Source of the DNA: Cellulomonas composti
Lineage (GTDB): Bacteria; Actinomycetota; Actinomycetes; Actinomycetales; Cellulomonadaceae
Direction: 5' to 3'
Assembly (NCBI RefSeq): GCF_007990245.1
Contig: NZ_BJWG01000010.1
Location: 1-64,000, forward strand
Length of the DNA stretch: 64,000 nucleotides
In this document: positions 60,312 to 64,000 of the stretch, piece by piece
How positions within the stretch are numbered: the first letter of the stretch is position 1
Layout: the number at the start of each line of letters is the position of its first letter
Position numbers and translations under genes: made by a program
Notes under the pieces: model-generated
Databases searched by the model: none
The model's input: the letters and a program-made list of their open reading frames with translations, nothing else
What the model was told of the DNA's origin: nothing

Positions 60312-60339
60312 CAAGGTAAGCCTCACCTATCTCCGTCAA
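60312..60339 (-). promoter_or_regulatory. Promoter and iron box of the hmu operon
   Basis: CAAGGTAAGCCTCACCTAT (60312-60330) matches 14 of 19 bases of the DtxR-family consensus. On the gene strand a TTGACG hexamer (60339-60334) precedes it, so the box covers the expected -10 region. It lies 68 bases before the hmuT start and about 30 bases after lysA. Confidence 0.82.
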
Positions 60340-60358
60340 GAGCCGTTCGTCACAGGGT

Positions 60359-61792
60359 TCAGCCCTGATCGAGTGCGAGCAGGTCGGCGACCGTCTCGCG
60401 GCGCAGCAGCGTGCGCACCTCACCGTCCCGCACCGCGACCACCGGCGGCCGCGGCACCTGGTTGTAGTTCGACGCCATCACGCGGTGGTAGGCGCCCGTC
60501 GCCGCGACCGCGAGCAGGTCCCCCGCGCGCACGTCCGCGGGCAGCAGCACGTCGCGCACGACGATGTCGCCGGACTCGCAGTGCTTGCCGACGACGCGCG
60601 CGAGCACGGGTTCGGCGCTCGACAGGCGTCCGACGACCTCGGCGTGGTAGCTCGCGTCGTACAGCGCGGTGCGGATGTTGTCGCTCATGCCGCCGTCGAC
60701 GGACACGTACAGCCGCACGGTCTCGTCGTCGACCTGGACGGGCTTGACGGTGCCGACCGTGTACAGCGTGAGGCCCGCCGTCCCGACGATCGCGCGACCG
60801 GGCTCGATCGAGATGCGCGGCAGCGGCGTGCCGAGCTCGGCCGCAGCGGCCGCGACCGACGCCGCGACGTCCTTGGCGATCCGGTCCGGGTCGAGCGGGA
60901 CCTCCCCCGGCAGGTACGCGATGCCGTAGCCGCCGCCGAGGTCGACCTCGTCGACCAGCACGCCCGTGCGCGCGGCCAGATCGGCCCGCAGTCGCAGCAC
61001 GGCGCGCGCGGCGACCGCGAACCCGGACGGGTCCAGGATCTGCGACCCGATGTGCGAGTGGATCCCCAGCAGCCGCAGCTCGGGCGCCGCGAGCACGGCC
61101 AGCAGCGCCACCATCGCGGCGCTGTCCTCGGTGCGCGCATCGGTGGGTGGGGTTCCCGTCGCGTCGCGGTGGGAGGTCCACCCGGCGGCGACGACACCCG
61201 TGCCGGGGGCCAGCGAGAGGCCGAACTTCTGGTCCTCGTGGGCCGTGGAGATGTACTCGTGGCCGCCGGCGTGCACGCCCGTCGTGACGCGGACCATCAC
61301 CGGCGCGGGGGCGCCGCCGCGGGTGCGCACCAGCGCCGCGAGCCGCTCGACCTCGACGAGCGAGTCGACGATGATCCGGCCTACCCCGGCGTCCAGGGCG
61401 GCCGCGAGCTCGTCGTCGGACTTGTTGTTGCCGTGCAGGCCGAGGTCCGCACCCGGGACGCCCGCGCGCAGCGCGACCGCGAGCTCGCCGCCCGTCGCGG
61501 TGTCCACCCGCAGACCCTCGTCGTGCACCCAGCGCGCGACCGCGACGGACAGGAACGCCTTCCCGGCGTAGTACACGTCCACACCCGGCGCGCCGACCTC
61601 GGCGAACGCCGCCTCGAACGCGTGCCGGTACGCCGCGGCGCGCGAGCGCACGTCGGCCTCGTCGAGCACGTACGCGGGCGTGCCCACCTCGGCGGCGAGC
61701 CGTGCGACGGGCACGCCCGCGACGACGAGCGCGCCGGCCTGGTCGCGCGTGACCCCGCTGGACCAGGGCACGCCGGGGATGCTCGTGCTCAC
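60359..61792 (-). CDS. lysA: Diaminopimelate decarboxylase
   Basis: 477 residues from the GTG at 61792. The PLP lysine is in [12 protein letters not shown] near residue 75. Other sites: [15 protein letters not shown] near 245, the Gly-rich PLP phosphate site GGGYGIAY near 295, and the substrate motif CESGDIV near 405. It is a fold type III enzyme that makes lysine and removes the precursor of the peptidoglycan cross-link. The start overlaps the argS stop (GTGA), as usual in actinomycetes. Confidence 0.96.
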   Translation of the reverse strand: MSTSIPGVPWSSGVTRDQAGALVVAGVPVARLAAEVGTPAYVLDEADVRSRAAAYRHAFEAAFAEVGAPGVDVYYAGKAFLSVAVARWVHDEGLRVDTATGGELAVALRAGVPGADLGLHGNNKSDDELAAALDAGVGRIIVDSLVEVERLAALVRTRGGAPAPVMVRVTTGVHAGGHEYISTAHEDQKFGLSLAPGTGVVAAGWTSHRDATGTPPTDARTEDSAAMVALLAVLAAPELRLLGIHSHIGSQILDPSGFAVAARAVLRLRADLAARTGVLVDEVDLGGGYGIAYLPGEVPLDPDRIAKDVAASVAAAAAELGTPLPRISIEPGRAIVGTAGLTLYTVGTVKPVQVDDETVRLYVSVDGGMSDNIRTALYDASYHAEVVGRLSSAEPVLARVVGKHCESGDIVVRDVLLPADVRAGDLLAVAATGAYHRVMASNYNQVPRPPVVAVRDGEVRTLLRRETVADLLALDQG

Positions 61793-63468
61793 ATCCGCTC
61801 CGGCGCGCTCACGCCCAGCAGGTGCAGGCCGTTGGCGAGCACCTGACGCGTCGCGTCGTTGAGCCACAGGCGCGTGCGGTGCACGTCCGAGACCGCCTCG
61901 TCGCCGAACGGCGCGATCCGGCGCTGGCCGTACCAGGTGTGGTAGGCGCCCGCGAGCTCCTCGAGGTAACGCGCGACGCGGTGCGGCTCGCGCAGCGAGG
62001 CCGCCTGCGCGACCACCCGGGGGAACTCGGCGAGCTGCCCCAGCAGCGCCGACTCGGTCTCGTGGTCCAGGCCGCTCGCGTCGAAGCCGTCCTCGCGGCG
62101 CACGCCGGCCTCGGCGACGTTGCGGTCCACCGAGCACGTGCGGGCGTGCGCGTACTGCACGTAGTAGACGGGGTTCTCGTTCTTGGCGGAGGCCAGCAGG
62201 TCCAGGTCCAGGTCGATCGCACTGTCCGCCGACGAGCGTGCGAGCGAGTAGCGCGCGGCGTCGACACCGACCGCGTCCACGAGGTCGTCGATCGTCACGA
62301 CCGTGCCCGCGCGCTTGGACATGCGCACCGGCTGACCGTCGCGGACGAGGTTGACGAGCTGGCCGATGAGGATCTCGAGGTGCAGGTCCGGGTCGTCGCC
62401 GAACGCCGCCGCGACCGCGCGCATCCGCCCCACGTAACCGTGGTGGTCCGCGCCGAGCATCATCACGACGCGGTCGAACCCGCGCTCGCGCTTGTCGAGG
62501 TAGTACGCGATGTCGCCCGCGATGTACGCGGCCTCGCCGTCGGACTTCACCACGACGCGGTCCTTGTCGTCGCCGAAGTCCGTGGTGCGCAGCCACGTCG
62601 CGCCGTCCTGCTCGTACACGTGGCCCAGCTCGCGCAGGCGCGCCACGGCCCGCTCGACCGCGCCGGACCCGTGCAGCGAGTCCTCGTGGAAGTAGACGTC
62701 GAAGTCCACGCCGAAGTCGTGCAGCGACTGCTTGATCTCGGCGAACATCAGCACCACGCCGCGCGCGCGGAACGCCTCGGTCGCCTCGGCCTCCGGCAGC
62801 GTGCGCGGGTCGGGCTCGCCCGCGGCGACCGCGTCCGCGACCACCTGCTCCGCGATCTCGGTGATGTACTGCCCGCCGTAGCCGTCCTCGGGCGCCGGGC
62901 GCCCCAGCGCACGCGCGACGAGCGAGCGCGCGAACTTGTCGATCTGCGCGCCGTGGTCGTTGAAGTAGTACTCGCGCTCGACGACCGCGCCCGACGCCTC
63001 GAGCACGCGCGCGAGGCTGTCCCCCACCGCGGCCCAGCGCACGCCGCCGATGTGCAGCGGGCCGGTCGGGTTCGCCGAGACGAACTCGAGGTTCACGCGG
63101 TGGCCGGCCTCGGTCGTGTTGCGCCCGTACGCGGCGCCCTGCTCGACGACGGTGCGCGCGAGCTCGCCCGCCGCGGCGGCCTCGAGCCGGATGTTGAGGA
63201 AGCCGGGGCCTGCGATCTCCACCGCGGCGATTCCGGGCGTCGTCGCGAGCCGCCGCGCCAGCTCGTCGGCCATGGCCCGCGGGCTGGTGCCGGCCTTCTT
63301 CGCGAGCTGCAGCGCGACGTTCGTCGCCCAGTCCCCGTGCTCGCGCTGACGGGGTCGCTCCAGGTGCACCTGCGCCGGGACGGCGGCGGGGTCGAGGGCG
63401 AACGTGCCGTCGGTGACGGCCGCCGCGAGGGCGTCCGCGAGTGCCTGGGAGAGCTGGTCGGGGGTCAC
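61789..63468 (-). CDS. argS: Arginyl-tRNA synthetase
   Basis: 559 residues. The N-terminal Add1 domain covers about residues 1-90. The class I signature is [20 protein letters not shown] near 125, where the HIGH motif reads HIGG. The KMSKS equivalent [11 protein letters not shown] is near 385. A C-terminal helical DALR domain (about 430-559) binds the anticodon. The pairing argS-lysA is conserved in the phylum. Confidence 0.97.
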   Translation of the reverse strand: MTPDQLSQALADALAAAVTDGTFALDPAAVPAQVHLERPRQREHGDWATNVALQLAKKAGTSPRAMADELARRLATTPGIAAVEIAGPGFLNIRLEAAAAGELARTVVEQGAAYGRNTTEAGHRVNLEFVSANPTGPLHIGGVRWAAVGDSLARVLEASGAVVEREYYFNDHGAQIDKFARSLVARALGRPAPEDGYGGQYITEIAEQVVADAVAAGEPDPRTLPEAEATEAFRARGVVLMFAEIKQSLHDFGVDFDVYFHEDSLHGSGAVERAVARLRELGHVYEQDGATWLRTTDFGDDKDRVVVKSDGEAAYIAGDIAYYLDKRERGFDRVVMMLGADHHGYVGRMRAVAAAFGDDPDLHLEILIGQLVNLVRDGQPVRMSKRAGTVVTIDDLVDAVGVDAARYSLARSSADSAIDLDLDLLASAKNENPVYYVQYAHARTCSVDRNVAEAGVRREDGFDASGLDHETESALLGQLAEFPRVVAQAASLREPHRVARYLEELAGAYHTWYGQRRIAPFGDEAVSDVHRTRLWLNDATRQVLANGLHLLGVSAPERM

Positions 63469-63578
63469 CGGTCAAGGGTAGGGGAACCGGGCACGTCGTC
63501 AGCCGCAGCTCGTACACCCCGTCGACGCGACCGTGGACACCTCTGCGGGGCGGGGCGCTCGTCGGTCACAGTGGGCGG

Positions 63579-64000
63579 GTGCTCGCCGACCTTGTGCCGC
63601 TCGGGATCGAGGTCGTCGAACGCCACGGGCCCCCCGTCACCGTCCCGTTGTTCGCCGACGAGGAGGCGTCCGTCGCCGACGCCGTCCCCGCACGCCGCGC
63701 GGAGTACGCCGCCGTGCGCGGCTGCGCGCGCGAGGCGCTCACCCGGCTCGGAGTGGGCCCGGTCGCGGTGCCGAGCGCGCCCGACCGCGCGCCGGTGTGG
63801 CCGGCCGGGACCGTGGGCGCCATGACGCACTGCGTCGGGTACAGGGCCGCTGCCGTGGGCCGGGCCGACGACTGGGCGGGCCTGGGCATCGACGCCGAGC
63901 CCCTGGCCCCGCTCCCGTCCGAGGTCGCGGAGCTCGTGCTGTCGGACCACGAGCGCGCGCCGCTGGCCGACCTCGACCCGGCCTGGTGCGCGGACCGGGT
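63579..64000 (+). CDS. 4'-phosphopantetheinyl transferase, Sfp/EntD type (partial)
   Basis: The gene is cut by the right edge; 140 codons are visible from a GTG at 63579. The sequence contains RRAEYAAVRGCAREAL near residue 39, the VGAMTHCVGYRAAAVG segment near 85, and the metal-binding GIDAEPLAPLP near 107, typical for enzymes that load phosphopantetheine on carrier proteins. The Trp and Lys helix expected next would lie beyond the edge. It is divergent from argS with a 110-base gap. Its targets (siderophore or fatty acid carriers) are unknown. Confidence 0.85.
   Translation, partial: MLADLVPLGIEVVERHGPPVTVPLFADEEASVADAVPARRAEYAAVRGCAREALTRLGVGPVAVPSAPDRAPVWPAGTVGAMTHCVGYRAAAVGRADDWAGLGIDAEPLAPLPSEVAELVLSDHERAPLADLDPAWCADR

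Overview
The window is a high-GC, densely packed chromosomal segment from an actinomycete, most likely a Cellulomonas-like member of the Micrococcales. The identification rests on the gene order argS-lysA / hom-thrC-thrB / rho / rpmE-prfA-prmC-tsaC / atp operon, on the actinobacterial mismatch-repair endonuclease NucS, on an ABC sugar importer without its own ATPase, and on intracellular GH1 and GH31 glycosidases. The species is inferred. There are no rRNA, tRNA, CRISPR, IS or prophage features. Most genes lie on the minus strand, so the window is best read from right to left.

Layout. 1-4.7 kb (minus): a putative operon of a two-TM repeat-rich membrane protein, a lipoprotein and a thioredoxin/TPR protein. 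4.9-7.7 kb (plus): a DivIVA-domain coiled-coil protein and a small hypothetical. 7.7-10.5 kb: two alpha/beta hydrolases, a HAD phosphatase and a small zinc-ribbon protein. 10.5-18.9 kb: a carbohydrate locus with GH1, GH31, two permeases, a binding lipoprotein and a divergent LacI regulator with two matching operators. 18.9-21.9 kb: nagA, a membrane protein, nucS and a DUF2550 protein. 21.9-30.6 kb: F-type ATP synthase (atpI-like, atpBEFHAGDC) preceded by a WecA/MraY-type transferase. 30.6-33.7 kb: tsaC, prmC, prfA, rpmE. 33.8-36.5 kb: a GT4 glycosyltransferase, an AIM24 protein and an MBL-fold protein. 36.7-38.7 kb: a frameshifted HtaA-like secreted protein. 38.7-44.4 kb: rho, thrB, thrC, hom.

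44.6-60.3 kb is an accessory cell-surface island placed between hom and lysA, which are usually close neighbours in related genomes. Its right part is an iron-box-controlled, translationally coupled run of seven genes: hmuT, hmuU, hmuV and four exported surface proteins. It is followed by a second iron box and a full-length HtaA-Ig protein. Its left part holds a 1452-residue secreted protein with a triplicated module and a short collagen-like protein. The promoters of these two share a CRP/GlxR-like palindrome and a second element at identical spacing. 60.4-63.5 kb: lysA and argS. The right edge cuts a phosphopantetheinyl transferase gene.

How the parts work together. The hmu island looks like a heme capture and relay system: secreted or anchored HtaA-type proteins, a lipoprotein receptor and an ABC importer, expressed under iron limitation. 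The sugar locus looks like uptake and cytoplasmic trimming of alpha-xylosylated beta-glucan oligosaccharides. The most novel material is the triplicated-module protein, the shared promoter architecture, and the spread of HtaA-like proteins, several of which have lost the presumed heme ligands.
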